Shown here: positions 7,688 through 15,632 of the stretch, piece after piece
How the letters are laid out: every line of letters begins with the position of its first letter
Position numbering within the stretch: position 1 is the stretch's first letter
DNA from: Thermodesulfatator atlanticus DSM 21156
Lineage (GTDB): Bacteria > Desulfobacterota > Thermodesulfobacteria > Thermodesulfobacteriales > Thermodesulfatatoraceae
Direction of reading: 5' to 3'
DNA length: 41,291 nt
Assembly (NCBI RefSeq): GCF_000421585.1
Contig: NZ_ATXH01000022.1
Location: 1-41,291 of the forward strand
Position numbers and translations under genes: made by a program
The notes under the pieces: generated by a model
Databases searched by the model: none
Seen by the model: only the letters and a program-made list of their open reading frames with translations
What the model was told of the DNA's origin: nothing

Positions 7688-7696
7688 TGTTATAAT
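7688..7696 (+). promoter_or_regulatory. Extended -10 promoter for ispG
   Basis: TGTTATAAT is a perfect extended -10 element (TG-N-TATAAT) 37 nt before the ispG ATG. No good -35 hexamer is visible, as is common for extended -10 promoters. Confidence 0.5.
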
Positions 7697-7732
7697 CAAA
7701 GAAAAACCTCTGCAACCAAATTTGTAACAGAA

Positions 7733-8809
7733 ATGAAGAAATTTGCCAGGAAAAAGACCAGAACAATTTGGGTGGGTGAGGTGCCTATTGGCGGCGGTCG
7801 TCCCGTTGTGGTGCAGTCTATGACTAATACTGATACCCGCAATGTTAAGGCGACTTTGGCCCAGATAAAACGCCTGGAAGAAGTTGGTTGCGAAATTATT
7901 CGGGTAGCTGTGCCTGATGAAGAAGCTGCCAAGGCCATTAGCAAAATAAAGCCCCAAATAAATATCCCTCTCATTGCAGACATCCATTTTGATTGGCGCC
8001 TTGCTATCGCGGCCCTGCGCGCAGGGGCAGATGGTTTGCGCATAAATCCCGGAAATATCAAAGGCCTTGATAACGTAAGGAAGGTCATAGAAGCCGCCAA
8101 AGAAACCGGGGCCTGTGTGCGCGTAGGTGTTAACGCCGGCTCCCTTGAAAAGGATCTATTACGCAAATACGGAGGGCCAAAGCCCCATGCCTTGGTGGAA
8201 AGCGCCTTGCGCCATCTTGATTTTATCGTGGGAGACCTTGGCTTTGAAAACCTAAAAGTCTCGCTTAAGTCTTCTGATGTCTGGACCACGATAGAGGCTT
8301 ATCGCCTTTTTGCGGAAAAAAGTGATTTCCCGTTGCATTTAGGGGTAACCGAAGCAGGGGGGCTTATCCCCGGGACCGTAAAAAGCGCTTTTGCCCTTGG
8401 CCTTTTACTCTCAGAAGGCATAGGGGATACTATCAGAGTTTCCCTGACCAGAGATCCTGAAGAAGAGATTCACGTGGCCTATGAAATTTTGCGGGCGGTG
8501 GGCCTGCGTAACCGTGGGGCAGAGATTATTTCTTGCCCCACCTGTGGGCGTTGCGAAATTGACCTCTTCTCCATTGCCGAAGAAGTAGAAAAATATGCCC
8601 GCAAGATAAAGGCTCCCATAAAACTTGCCGTAATGGGATGTGTGGTAAATGGCCCAGGGGAGGCCCGCGAAGCAGATATTGGCCTTGCTGGCGGAAAAGG
8701 CGTGGGGCTTATCTTTCGCAAAGGGCAAATTATTAAAAAAGTAAGAGAAGAAGAAATCCTTCCGGCCTTTTTTGCTGAAGTAGAAGAGTTGCTCAAAGAG
8801 ACTTCTTAA
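7733..8809 (+). CDS. ispG: 4-hydroxy-3-methylbut-2-en-1-yl diphosphate synthase (IspG/GcpE)
   Basis: A 358-residue iron-sulfur enzyme of the MEP isoprenoid pathway that reduces MEcPP to HMBPP. The TIM-barrel half carries [13 protein letters not shown] near 25-37 and [11 protein letters not shown] near 81-91. The C-terminal half carries the [4Fe-4S] ligands C268 and C271 (ISCPTCGRC) and C303 in [10 protein letters not shown], with the neighbouring glutamate E310. This is the short bacterial form without the insertion of the plant type. It is monocistronic and convergent with rsmI, with a 17-bp overlap of the 3' ends. Confidence 0.96.
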   Translation: MKKFARKKTRTIWVGEVPIGGGRPVVVQSMTNTDTRNVKATLAQIKRLEEVGCEIIRVAVPDEEAAKAISKIKPQINIPLIADIHFDWRLAIAALRAGADGLRINPGNIKGLDNVRKVIEAAKETGACVRVGVNAGSLEKDLLRKYGGPKPHALVESALRHLDFIVGDLGFENLKVSLKSSDVWTTIEAYRLFAEKSDFPLHLGVTEAGGLIPGTVKSAFALGLLLSEGIGDTIRVSLTRDPEEEIHVAYEILRAVGLRNRGAEIISCPTCGRCEIDLFSIAEEVEKYARKIKAPIKLAVMGCVVNGPGEAREADIGLAGGKGVGLIFRKGQIIKKVREEEILPAFFAEVEELLKETS

Positions 8810-9656
8810 GTTTAAGAGCAAACTGGTAAGCTTCCTTTTTTGAGATTCCAAAATCTTCGGCCAGGCGAGAAGAAGCTTCCTTTATGCTAAGTCCCTCTTC
8901 AAGCAAGGTTTTTAAAACCCTTTCGATTTCTTTTGCGCTTTTTTGTTTTTCTAATAAGGCCCCTTCAAAGATTAAAGTAAATTCCCCTCGGGGTTTATTT
9001 TCTTTGTACTTGGCCAAGAGCGAGGGAATGTCTGTCCAGAAATATTCTTCGAATTTTTTGGTCATTTCTCTGGCCATAAAGACTTTTCTCGGGCCAAGGA
9101 TTTCAAGGGCGTCTTTAAGTGTTGCCAGCAGGCGATGGGGGGATTCATAGCAAAGAATCGGCCGTGTTTCGTTTTTTATCTCGTTTAAAATTTTTTGCCT
9201 GTCCCCTTTTTTGTTTGGCAAAAAACCGAGAAAAAGAAAGCCTGCCTTAAGCTCAAGGCCACTTACACTTAAAGCGCAGGCAATCGCCGAAGGCCCTGGG
9301 ATAGGACGCACAGGAAGATCATTTTCATGGGCAAGTTTTACAAGGTGGGACCCTGGGTCAGAGATTCCCGGGGTTCCCGCTTCACTTACCAGGGCGATGC
9401 TTTTGCCTTCAAGGAGTTTTGCTATAAGTTTTGAGGCTTTTTCTCTTTCGTTGTGTTCGTGATAAGCCCAAAGGGTCGGGCCTTTTATGTCGTATGCGTT
9501 TAAGAGTTTTAAGGTAGTGCGCGTATCTTCTGAAGCGATGATATCAACGGTGCGCAATATGTCTAAGGCCCTTAGGGTTATGTCGCTCAGGTTCCCTAGG
9601 GGGGTGGCCACCACGTAAAGGGTGCCTGGTTCAGCTTTTTGTGGCGCGCCAGACAT
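8793..9656 (-). CDS. rsmI: 16S rRNA (cytidine(1402)-2'-O)-methyltransferase RsmI
   Basis: A 287-residue SAM-dependent tetrapyrrole-methylase-fold enzyme that 2'-O-methylates C1402 in the ribosomal P site. Motifs: [21 protein letters not shown] near 11-31, [14 protein letters not shown], and [14 protein letters not shown] around 93-106, all diagnostic for RsmI. The C-terminal extension (after residue about 230) includes the small helical domain common in the family. It overlaps the downstream end of the CDP-alcohol phosphatidyltransferase gene by 26 bp and ispG by 17 bp at its 3' end. Confidence 0.95.
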   Translation of the reverse strand: MSGAPQKAEPGTLYVVATPLGNLSDITLRALDILRTVDIIASEDTRTTLKLLNAYDIKGPTLWAYHEHNEREKASKLIAKLLEGKSIALVSEAGTPGISDPGSHLVKLAHENDLPVRPIPGPSAIACALSVSGLELKAGFLFLGFLPNKKGDRQKILNEIKNETRPILCYESPHRLLATLKDALEILGPRKVFMAREMTKKFEEYFWTDIPSLLAKYKENKPRGEFTLIFEGALLEKQKSAKEIERVLKTLLEEGLSIKEASSRLAEDFGISKKEAYQFALKLKKSL

Positions 9657-10221
9657 GGATTATGCGTTGTAAAGCGGTGAGATTGGCAAAAAACGCAATG
9701 AAAATAAGCACTGGCAAGAACCATTCAAGCAAAAGCCCTGCGGTTAAAATGGCCAGGCGTTCGAACCTGGTAAGGAGCCCTACTTTACATTCTATGCCAA
9801 GGGCCTCAGCGCGCGCTCGGGTATAGCTTACCATGAGCGAGCCACACAGTGCCAAAAAGGCGGCCAGGCCCAAAAGCATGTGGCCGATTTGAAAGGCATA
9901 AAAGATAAAGCCGCCAAAGATAGCTATTTCCGCATAGCGATCAAGGGTGGAGTCAAAAAATGCCCCAAAGGTTGATTTTTTGCCTGACCTGCGGGCCAAA
10001 AGACCGTCAATAGCGTCAAGGGGGCCAAAAATAAGGAGTAATAATCCTGCCAGGCGAAAGTAGCCAAGCCCAAGGGCAATGCCCGTGGCCACGCAACCCA
10101 GAAAACCGGCCAAAGAAACGGCGTTGGGAGGTATTTTTAAGCGGGCCAAAAAGTCCGCTATGGGAATTAAAAAAGGCTTGCTTAACTCACGCACACGGTC
10201 TGTGAGTGTATATGACGACAT
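9631..10221 (-). CDS. CDP-alcohol phosphatidyltransferase, probably inositol-phosphate type
   Basis: A 196-residue integral membrane enzyme with about six hydrophobic segments. The family active site D-x2-D-G-x2-A-R-x8-G-x3-D-x3-D is complete: D69, D72, G73, A76, R77, G86, D90, D94. The later SYTRARAEALG motif is typical of phosphatidylinositol-phosphate/archaetidylinositol-phosphate synthases and of some PgsA-like enzymes. With inositol-3-phosphate synthase 2.5 kb away, use of inositol phosphate as acceptor is a reasonable inference; phosphatidylglycerophosphate synthase is the main alternative. AAGGAG stands 6 nt before the ATG. It is co-transcribed with rsmI. Confidence 0.82.
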   Translation of the reverse strand: MSSYTLTDRVRELSKPFLIPIADFLARLKIPPNAVSLAGFLGCVATGIALGLGYFRLAGLLLLIFGPLDAIDGLLARRSGKKSTFGAFFDSTLDRYAEIAIFGGFIFYAFQIGHMLLGLAAFLALCGSLMVSYTRARAEALGIECKVGLLTRFERLAILTAGLLLEWFLPVLIFIAFFANLTALQRIIHVWRATKS

Positions 10222-10244
10222 ACAGTGCTCCTTGCTTTTTGGCT

Positions 10245-10274
10245 ATAATAACCTTGAAAAAAATTCTAGGCCAA
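10245..10274 (-). promoter_or_regulatory. Candidate promoter for the phosphatidyltransferase-rsmI operon
   Basis: On the minus strand TTGGCC (complement of 10269-10274) and TATTAT (complement of 10245-10250) are 18 nt apart, 24 nt before the ATG, with an AAGGAG ribosome-binding site in between. Confidence 0.45.
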
Positions 10275-10289
10275 TATTTTTGATGAAAC

Positions 10290-10307
10290 CTTTGCAATTT
10301 TGCAAAG
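10290..10307. repeat. Abutted inverted-repeat ends, possible MITE relic
   Basis: CTTTGCAATTTTGCAAAG is an 8+2+8 palindrome. Its halves match the left end (ACCTTTGCAA) and right end (TTTTGCAAAG) of the MITE-like element that begins 56 bp downstream. It looks like an element whose whole interior has been lost, though a chance palindrome cannot be excluded. Confidence 0.4.
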
Positions 10308-10345
10308 TCAGTGTTGTAAGCTAACTACATGGGACTTAAGAAAAA

Positions 10346-10476
10346 GAGACCTTTGCAAAACATCTTTTCTTAAGGCCCATTCAAGGATCCGTTCCTGTTT
10401 TCCGTTCCGAAAAATGGGAACGGATCCCTTGCGGTTGTGCTTGCAATACTGACCTCGACAATTTTGCAGAGGTCTC
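10346..10476. mobile_element. MITE-like element, copy 1 (131 bp)
   Basis: The left end GAGACCTTTGCAAAA (10346-10360) and right end TTTTGCAGAGGTCTC (10462-10476) are inverted with one mismatch. The centre is a hairpin with an 11-bp GGATCCGTTCC / GGAACGGATCC stem (10385-10427). There is no coding capacity. It is nearly identical to copy 2 at 11258-11382, same orientation, apart from a few substitutions and a 6-bp indel near the right end. It lies 7 bp beyond the stop of the DUF4197 gene, so its hairpin could also act in transcription termination. Confidence 0.7.
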
Positions 10477-10483
10477 TTGATGT

Positions 10484-11224
10484 TTATTTTGTGTTTTTGC
10501 TAAGGGAGCTGAACACTTTTTTGAGAAGCGCAGTGGTGCGTGCGGCAGGGTCCTGACGGATGCGTTTTTCCTCTTCGGCCAAAAGCTTGAAAAGCCCTTC
10601 TAGGCTTTTTTGGGTAACATAGTGATCAAGTTCTAGGTCTGTGTTTTTGAGATAAGTGCTTACCAGGCTATCAGAAATAATCTCCTGATATTTTCTGGTA
10701 ACGCCCACTTTATCTAAGTTTTCTTTCACAATTGGTTGAAATTTCACATAAAGATCATCCCATGTTTTTTGGCGAAAATACTCAGTCACCGCATGATCTC
10801 CGCCATAAAGAAGGTTTTTGACATCTTTTAACGTAAGGTCTTTAACGGCTTTTAGGAACACAGGAAAAGCTTCCTTCGCCGCCCTTTCCGCTGCGTGATT
10901 CATGCTTGCTTCAAAAGCTTCTACCTGGCTTCTTAGGCCATATTTGCGCAAAAAATTTGCAACTCGTGCAAGCTTAGGAGGCAAGGGGATACGGATATCG
11001 GGATTGTTGAGGAAACCACCTTCCTGACTCGCTTTGGAAACTGCCCTTTTTAAAGCTAGGGTTAACGCCTCTTGTAGGCCTTTTCTTACTTCAGAATCTG
11101 AAAGTTTGTTTTGTGTTTTTTGAGAAGGGGTTTCCAATAATTTTTGGAAACTTTCCCAAAAACTAGCGTAAGAATATTCCCCTGCAAGCAAAAATATTAA
11201 AAGGATTAAAGTAAATTTCTTCAT
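10484..11224 (-). CDS. DUF4197 exported protein
   Basis: A 246-residue protein with an N-terminal signal peptide (MKKFTLILLIFLLAGEYSYA), then a mostly helical domain matching DUF4197 (PF13852): ALKRAVSKASQEGGFLNNPDIRIPLPPKL around 57-85, FEASMNHAAERAAKEA near 103-118, and a C-terminal LDHYVTQKSLEGLFKLLAEEEKRIRQDP. The family is found in periplasmic/outer-membrane proteins of Gram-negative bacteria and has no assigned function. It stands alone between two same-orientation MITE-like elements, which bound it within 7 bp at the 3' side and about 33 bp at the 5' side. Confidence 0.88.
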   Translation of the reverse strand: MKKFTLILLIFLLAGEYSYASFWESFQKLLETPSQKTQNKLSDSEVRKGLQEALTLALKRAVSKASQEGGFLNNPDIRIPLPPKLARVANFLRKYGLRSQVEAFEASMNHAAERAAKEAFPVFLKAVKDLTLKDVKNLLYGGDHAVTEYFRQKTWDDLYVKFQPIVKENLDKVGVTRKYQEIISDSLVSTYLKNTDLELDHYVTQKSLEGLFKLLAEEEKRIRQDPAARTTALLKKVFSSLSKNTK

Positions 11225-11257
11225 GTTTTTTTCTTTTCAGTTTGAAAAAATAAGACA

Positions 11258-11382
11258 GGACCTTTGCAAAACATCTTTTCTTTAGGCCCATTCAAGGATC
11301 CGTTCCTGTTTTTCGTTCCGAAAAATGGGAACGGATCCCTTGCGGCTGTGCTTGCAATACTGATCAATTTTGCAAAGGTCTC
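11258..11382. mobile_element. MITE-like element, copy 2 (about 125 bp)
   Basis: The ends are GGACCTTTGCAAAAC and, inverted, GAGACCTTTGCAAAATTG. The central hairpin has the same GGATCCGTTCC stem as copy 1. It lacks the 6 bp seen near the right end of copy 1, and it has one more complementary base in the right terminal repeat. It lies just upstream of the DUF4197 start, so it may carry or disturb that gene's promoter. Confidence 0.7.
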
Positions 11383-11406
11383 AAATTAATAATTAACATA
11401 AATTAA

Positions 11407-11434
11407 TTGTTTTTGTGTGACAAAGGTTTAAAAT
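11407..11434 (+). promoter_or_regulatory. Candidate promoter for the waaF operon
   Basis: TTGTTT (11407-11412) and TAAAAT (11429-11434) are separated by 16 nt in an AT-rich region. The predicted start falls near 11441, about 130 nt before waaF. Confidence 0.35.
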
Positions 11435-11441
11435 TCGTCTT

Positions 11442-11531
11442 ATGAAAGATTTTTTACTTGAGATGCTTGCCATTGGTATTTTCGTGGGGATTTTGTGGCT
11501 CTATCTCGAATGGCGGGCTCGCAAAAGATGA
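11442..11531 (+). CDS. Possible 29-aa single-pass membrane miniprotein
   Basis: ATG at 11442 opens a frame with an acidic N-terminus (MKDFLLEM), a hydrophobic core (LAIGIFVGILWLYL) and a basic end (EWRARKR), a classic small transmembrane protein profile. It precedes waaF by 38 bp. The ribosome-binding site is poor and the candidate promoter would make it nearly leaderless, so it may be chance. Confidence 0.35.
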   Translation: MKDFLLEMLAIGIFVGILWLYLEWRARKR

Positions 11532-11569
11532 CTTTTCACCTCCTTTAAAGGGCTGTATCTTTTCATTCC

Positions 11570-12559
11570 ATGTCTAAAGAGTTCCCCAAAAAAGGGAAAA
11601 TACTGCTGAGACTTCCCAACTGGATTGGCGATGCGGTAATGGCCTCGCCGGTGCTGGCCACCCTTTCCCATTATTTTGATGGAATTGCCCTTATAGGCCG
11701 TCCCCATGTGCTTGGGCTTTTTGCCGCGTGTCCAAAGCTTGAAAAAGCCTACCCCCTTTTGCCTGGCAATAAGCGCCTTTTTTCTTTGGCCAAAGAGCTA
11801 AAAGGTCGCTACGAAGCCGGGATTTTGCTTCCAAATTCCCTTTCTTCGGCCCTTCTTTTCTTTTTGGCCGGGCTAAAGGCAAGAGCAGGATACAATACCG
11901 ATGCCAGGCGGCTTTTTTTGACCCATGCCGTTAAAAAGCCAGAAAACCCTATACATCAGCGGGATTATTATCTGCATCTCATTGAAAAGCTTGGCTTTGA
12001 GATAAAAGAGCGAGATTATCGGCTTTTTTTGCCAGAAAAGGCCAAAGAAAGGGCCAGGCTTTTTCTTTCAAACCTGCCCAGGCCCTGGGTGGGGCTTGCG
12101 CCAGGGGCGGCCTTTGGCCCGGCCAAAAAATGGCCTGTTTCCCGCTACCGGGCCCTTGCTTTTCATCTTAGGCGCCTTGGCTTTTCGGTGCTGGTTTTGG
12201 GAAGCAAGGAAGAAGCCCCTGCTGGGGAAGAAATCACTAAAGATTTGCCCCGGAGCCGAAATCTTTGTGGCCTTTTAGATTTGGCCACCTCTTCTGCGGT
12301 TATTTCTCTGCTTGATCTTTTTGTCAGTAACGACTCCGGGCTTATGCACGTGGCTGCGGCGCTTAAAGTCCCTCAGGTAGCCATTTTTGGTTCCACAAGC
12401 CCTGAGGCCAGCGGGCCCATTAATCCCAAGGCGCGGGTGGTCTCTGCCAACGTTTCTTGTAGCCCCTGTTTTTCCCGTACCTGTAAACGCGGTTACGAGT
12501 GTTTCGAAAAAATTCAAGTCTCCCAGGTGCTTCAGGCCTGCCAAGAGGTAGTTTCATGA
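11570..12559 (+). CDS. waaF: ADP-heptose--LPS heptosyltransferase II (WaaF)
   Basis: A 329-residue GT-B glycosyltransferase of family GT9 that adds the second heptose to the LPS inner core on the cytoplasmic membrane face. Visible: ILLRLPNWIGDAVMASPVL near 11-29, GLAPGAAFGPAKKWP near 174-188, and VSNDSGLMHVAAALKVPQVAIFGSTSPEASGP near the C-terminus, which forms the donor-binding region. The S-C-S-P-C-F motif follows, as in many GT9 members. The stop overlaps the gmhB start by 4 bp (ATGA). The waaF-gmhB-waaC order makes a compact inner-core heptose operon. Confidence 0.93.
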   Translation: MSKEFPKKGKILLRLPNWIGDAVMASPVLATLSHYFDGIALIGRPHVLGLFAACPKLEKAYPLLPGNKRLFSLAKELKGRYEAGILLPNSLSSALLFFLAGLKARAGYNTDARRLFLTHAVKKPENPIHQRDYYLHLIEKLGFEIKERDYRLFLPEKAKERARLFLSNLPRPWVGLAPGAAFGPAKKWPVSRYRALAFHLRRLGFSVLVLGSKEEAPAGEEITKDLPRSRNLCGLLDLATSSAVISLLDLFVSNDSGLMHVAAALKVPQVAIFGSTSPEASGPINPKARVVSANVSCSPCFSRTCKRGYECFEKIQVSQVLQACQEVVS

Positions 12560-13101
12560 GACCTGCGGTGTTTTTGGATAGAGACGGCACTATCAACGAA
12601 GAGGTAAATTATCTTTCTTCGCCAGAAGAGTTTAAGCTCATCCCCGGGGCAGGAGAAGCGATCCGTTTGTTTAACCAGGCTGGTTTTGCCGTGGTAGTGA
12701 TTACTAACCAGAGCGGCCTGGCCAGGGGGTATTTTACTGAAGAGACGTTGCAAAAGATTCACCAGAAAATGTGTAAAGACTTGGCTGCGCATGGGGCCAG
12801 GATAGACGCCATTTATTATTGCCCCCATCATCCCGATGACCATTGCTCCTGTCGTAAACCAAAGACAGGGCTTGTGGAAAGGGCTGCCAAGGAGCTCGGG
12901 CTTGATCTTAAAAAATCTTACGTGATCGGAGACCGGTATCTTGACCTTTTGCTTGCACGAAACATTGGGGCCAAAGGGGTCTTGGTCTTAACAGGCTATG
13001 GCCGGGAAGAGCTAGAAAAAAAGCTCCCTGAGATAGGCCTTGAGCCTGATATCATTGCCCGTGATCTTCTGGACGCTGCCAAACGTATTTTGCAATCATG
13101 A
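12556..13101 (+). CDS. gmhB: D-glycero-beta-D-manno-heptose 1,7-bisphosphate 7-phosphatase (GmhB)
   Basis: A 181-residue HAD-superfamily phosphatase for ADP-heptose precursor synthesis. The start is chosen at ATG 12556, within the ATGA overlap with waaF; an upstream extension of the frame lies inside waaF. The nucleophile motif is FLDRDGTINEE with D8 and D10. TNQSGLARGYF supplies the second motif, and CPHHPDDHCSCRKPK is the zinc-binding loop typical of GmhB and the related histidinol-phosphatase domain. KSYVIGDRYLDLLLARNIG is motif IV. Its place between two heptosyltransferases supports GmhB over histidinol-phosphatase. Confidence 0.93.
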   Translation: MRPAVFLDRDGTINEEVNYLSSPEEFKLIPGAGEAIRLFNQAGFAVVVITNQSGLARGYFTEETLQKIHQKMCKDLAAHGARIDAIYYCPHHPDDHCSCRKPKTGLVERAAKELGLDLKKSYVIGDRYLDLLLARNIGAKGVLVLTGYGREELEKKLPEIGLEPDIIARDLLDAAKRILQS

Positions 13102-14102
13102 AGGTACTTATTATCAAACTTTCATCCCTGGGAGATGTTATTCATTCTTTGCCTGTGCTTTCGGTGCTAAAAGGTGCCGGGGCAGAGGTGGATTGGGTTG
13201 TTGAAGAAGAAAACGAAGCCCTCCTGCGCGGACATCCTTATCTTTCAAGGCTTATTGTCTGGCCGCGTAAGCGTCTATTAAAAAGGCTAAAGGCCAGGGA
13301 TTTTGCGGCTATTCGTGAAACTTACTCCCTTGTGAGAGAAATCCGGGCTAAAACCTATGACGTGGTAATTGATTTGCAGGGTTTACTTAAAAGCGGGGTG
13401 GTGGCCGGCTTAAGTCGGGCACGCTACAAAATCGGTTTTGCCAATCATCGTGAGGCAAGCACTTTTTTTTACAACGTAAAACTCGCCCCCTATAGCCCGG
13501 ATGAACATGCCGTGCGCCGGTATCTGTCTACTTTGAATATTTTGGGCCTTGAGACCAACCACATTGACTTTGTCTTTCCCCCTTTTCCGCCTTTTAAGGG
13601 GCTTGCGCAAAAATTTGCCCTTCCCGAAAAGTTTGCGGTTTTGATCCCTTGCACGCGCTGGCAAACAAAACACTGGACCATATCCGGCTGGCAGGAGCTT
13701 TCCCTTTTGCTCACGCAAAAGGGCCTCGCTCCGGTGTTTGTAGGGAGTGCGGCGGATAAGTCCTATGTGGCAAAGATTCTGGCCAAAGGAGAGGGCCTTT
13801 CCCTTTGTGGCAAGACCTCTCTTCTTGAGTTGGCAAGCATTATCTCTCAGGCCACCCTGGTAGTCTCGGTAGATACCGGTCCCATGCATCTTGCAGCGGC
13901 GCTGAACAAGCCGGTGGTGGCCCTTTTTGGGCCCACGGCCCCCTGGCGCACAGGGCCTTTGGGTGAAAGGCACAGGGTGATACAAAAGAAGCTGCCCTGT
14001 GTGCCCTGCTTTCAAAGAACCTGTGACACAACCCGCTGTATGCAAGAAATAGCGGCAGAAGAGATAATCGAAGCGCTAGACTCAATGGCCCTGTTTGGGT
14101 AG
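13098..14102 (+). CDS. waaC: LPS heptosyltransferase I (WaaC)
   Basis: A 334-residue GT9 glycosyltransferase that attaches the first heptose to Kdo2-lipid A. The N-terminal motif KVLIIKLSSLGDVIHSLPVL is typical of WaaC. VVIDLQGLLKSGVVAGLS lies in the first Rossmann-like domain, and LVVSVDTGPMHLAAALNKPVVALFGPTAPWRTGP with the following CxxC-type tail forms the donor site. It overlaps gmhB by 4 bp. The 3' end is convergent with the Hsp20 gene (21-bp overlap). Confidence 0.92.
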   Translation: MKVLIIKLSSLGDVIHSLPVLSVLKGAGAEVDWVVEEENEALLRGHPYLSRLIVWPRKRLLKRLKARDFAAIRETYSLVREIRAKTYDVVIDLQGLLKSGVVAGLSRARYKIGFANHREASTFFYNVKLAPYSPDEHAVRRYLSTLNILGLETNHIDFVFPPFPPFKGLAQKFALPEKFAVLIPCTRWQTKHWTISGWQELSLLLTQKGLAPVFVGSAADKSYVAKILAKGEGLSLCGKTSLLELASIISQATLVVSVDTGPMHLAAALNKPVVALFGPTAPWRTGPLGERHRVIQKKLPCVPCFQRTCDTTRCMQEIAAEEIIEALDSMALFG

Positions 14103-14486
14103 CAGAATTTTTAAAATGCCGTCTTCAAAAAGGGCCTCTGCGCCCTGGGCGCTTACGGGAAAAGGCAACCGAATTAAGCGTTCAAAAGGGCCATATTCAC
14201 CTTCTAGTTGATAGATACGAGAGCCCCTTAAGGGAAGATAACGGTAACCTTTCACGTATAAAAAACGGCCATCCAGGCGAATTTCAAGGCTATCTCTTTT
14301 AGCTCCCGGACAGGTAACCATAACAATTAAGGCATTGGGGTTTTCAAAAATATCAACAGGCGGAATCCAGGATTCTTGCAAGGGTAAACACCTAAAATGG
14401 CAGAATATCGCTTCGGCGATGTAGGCGTGCATTTGACGTCTTAAACGTTCAAGACCTTCACTCCAAAGGATTTGGATTACCGCCAT
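14082..14486 (-). CDS. Hsp20/alpha-crystallin family small heat-shock protein
   Basis: A 134-residue protein. The alpha-crystallin domain runs from IPPVDIFENPNALIVMVTCPGAKRDSLEIRLDGRFLYVKGYR to LPFPVSAQGAEALFEDGILKILLPK. The FxDGxLxIxLPK element is the characteristic end of the family, although the usual C-terminal I-x-I/V motif is missing. Such proteins hold unfolding proteins as ATP-independent chaperones. Placement 15 bp after the PBP-activator gene suggests it is read as the last gene of the comM-pyrD-cpoB transcript. Confidence 0.85.
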   Translation of the reverse strand: MAVIQILWSEGLERLRRQMHAYIAEAIFCHFRCLPLQESWIPPVDIFENPNALIVMVTCPGAKRDSLEIRLDGRFLYVKGYRYLPLRGSRIYQLEGEYGPFERLIRLPFPVSAQGAEALFEDGILKILLPKQGH

Positions 14487-14501
14487 TTTTGGTTCCTCCG
14501 C

Positions 14502-15632
14502 TTAAAATATTCCTCTTTGGGGTTTGCACACAGCTTCATAATTGAAACCGTCATAGCTAAAAACTCCCGCGCTGGGAGCAATAAGCCCGTAATGATCGTC
14601 TGTTGATAGAAAGTAAAGTCCTGTTAAACCTTTGACAAGCCCTAGCTTGTCAAGTTCCCTAAGCCAGTGTCTATATCCGCCTTTTTTTACCGCATGGGTT
14701 AAAAAGATAAGGGCATCGGCATAGGAGGCAAAAGAAGCTCTGTACGGTATTCCAAAGGCTGAGTGAAAGGTTAGCCATAAGTTCAAGATGTTTTTATCCC
14801 CGGGGAATTTGTCAGGGGTGAGAAACGCCGCTCCCACAAAGGGAAAGGCGTAGAGATTTTGATTTTCACGCAGAAATGGTTCGTCTGCTACAAAATGAGG
14901 AAAATAAATAGGAATTTTGTATCCTTGCCGGAAAACATTGCGGGCTACATTAGCGCAAGACCTGGGTGGCGCCCAGCACACTACAGCTTCACAGTCAAGC
15001 ATTTGTTCCAGGTGGTAGCTAACGTCGGTATCAGAGACCCCAAAATAGCGTTTTTTGGTAATTTTAATGGCGTGTTCCGTGGCGTAGGCGGTAAGCCATT
15101 TTTCTCCCTCTTGACCAATAGGGTCTTTGGTAAGAAGAAGACCTATGCGGTGAATGCCTTGTTTTTGTAAACAATGATAAAGTACTTTGACTGCGGCACG
15201 GGTAGAAATACCGGTACGAAAAACGGGCCCTAATGGGTTGCGTAAAAATTTTATGGGATTTATTTCCCCTGCGGTGATGATCACCGGAATATTTAGAGAT
15301 TTGGCCTCTTTGACCAAAGGCCCTGCACAGGATCCCGTAAACGGACCAATAAGAACATCAATGCGCTTAAAAAAGGCGTTTTCTACGACTTTTTTAATGC
15401 GATAAGGGTTTCCCTGGGAATCAAAAAAGAAAAGTTCAAAGTAAACGCCTTTTTTAGCGAAATACCTGCTCAGGTCCGTAATCCAGAGTTGCAATTCTTG
15501 CCCAGCCTGGGCGTCTTTTCCTGAAAGGGGAAGAACCACGCCTACTTTTAGCGCAGCCCAGGTGCTCTGGGCCAAAAAAAGGACAAAAAAAATGAGAAAA
15601 GCTGTTTTTCTTATCAAGCTATTTTTTATCAA
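14502..15632 (-). CDS. Periplasmic-binding-protein-fold protein, penicillin-binding-protein-activator-like
   Basis: A 376-residue exported protein with an N-terminal signal segment (LIRKTAFLIFFVLFLAQSTWA). The mature part has the Leu/Ile/Val-binding fold (Peripla_BP_6): KVGVVLPLSGKDAQAGQELQLWI, DVLIGPFTGSCAGPLVKEAKSLNIPVI, VFRTGISTRAAVKVLYHCLQKQG, and IYFPHFVADEP. There are no ABC-permease genes nearby. It overlaps cpoB by 14 bp. LpoA-type PBP activators share this fold (family knowledge), so a role in peptidoglycan synthesis is more likely than amino-acid transport. That is inference. Confidence 0.75.
   Translation of the reverse strand: MIKNSLIRKTAFLIFFVLFLAQSTWAALKVGVVLPLSGKDAQAGQELQLWITDLSRYFAKKGVYFELFFFDSQGNPYRIKKVVENAFFKRIDVLIGPFTGSCAGPLVKEAKSLNIPVIITAGEINPIKFLRNPLGPVFRTGISTRAAVKVLYHCLQKQGIHRIGLLLTKDPIGQEGEKWLTAYATEHAIKITKKRYFGVSDTDVSYHLEQMLDCEAVVCWAPPRSCANVARNVFRQGYKIPIYFPHFVADEPFLRENQNLYAFPFVGAAFLTPDKFPGDKNILNLWLTFHSAFGIPYRASFASYADALIFLTHAVKKGGYRHWLRELDKLGLVKGLTGLYFLSTDDHYGLIAPSAGVFSYDGFNYEAVCKPQRGIF

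Larger units (their letters stand above)
11225..11569. other. 345-bp spacer between DUF4197 gene and waaF
   Basis: It holds MITE-like copy 2 (11258-11382), an AT-rich stretch with a candidate promoter (11407-11434) and a possible 29-codon reading frame (11442-11531). Nothing else is recognisable. Confidence 0.6.

Noticed and set aside
12499-12555. N-terminal extension of GmhB
   Set aside because: The extension lies within waaF and the ATGA overlap start gives a normal-length protein.
14502-15632. ABC transporter amino-acid-binding protein
   Set aside because: No permease or ATPase gene is nearby, and it is coupled to cpoB; left as a PBP-activator-like call.
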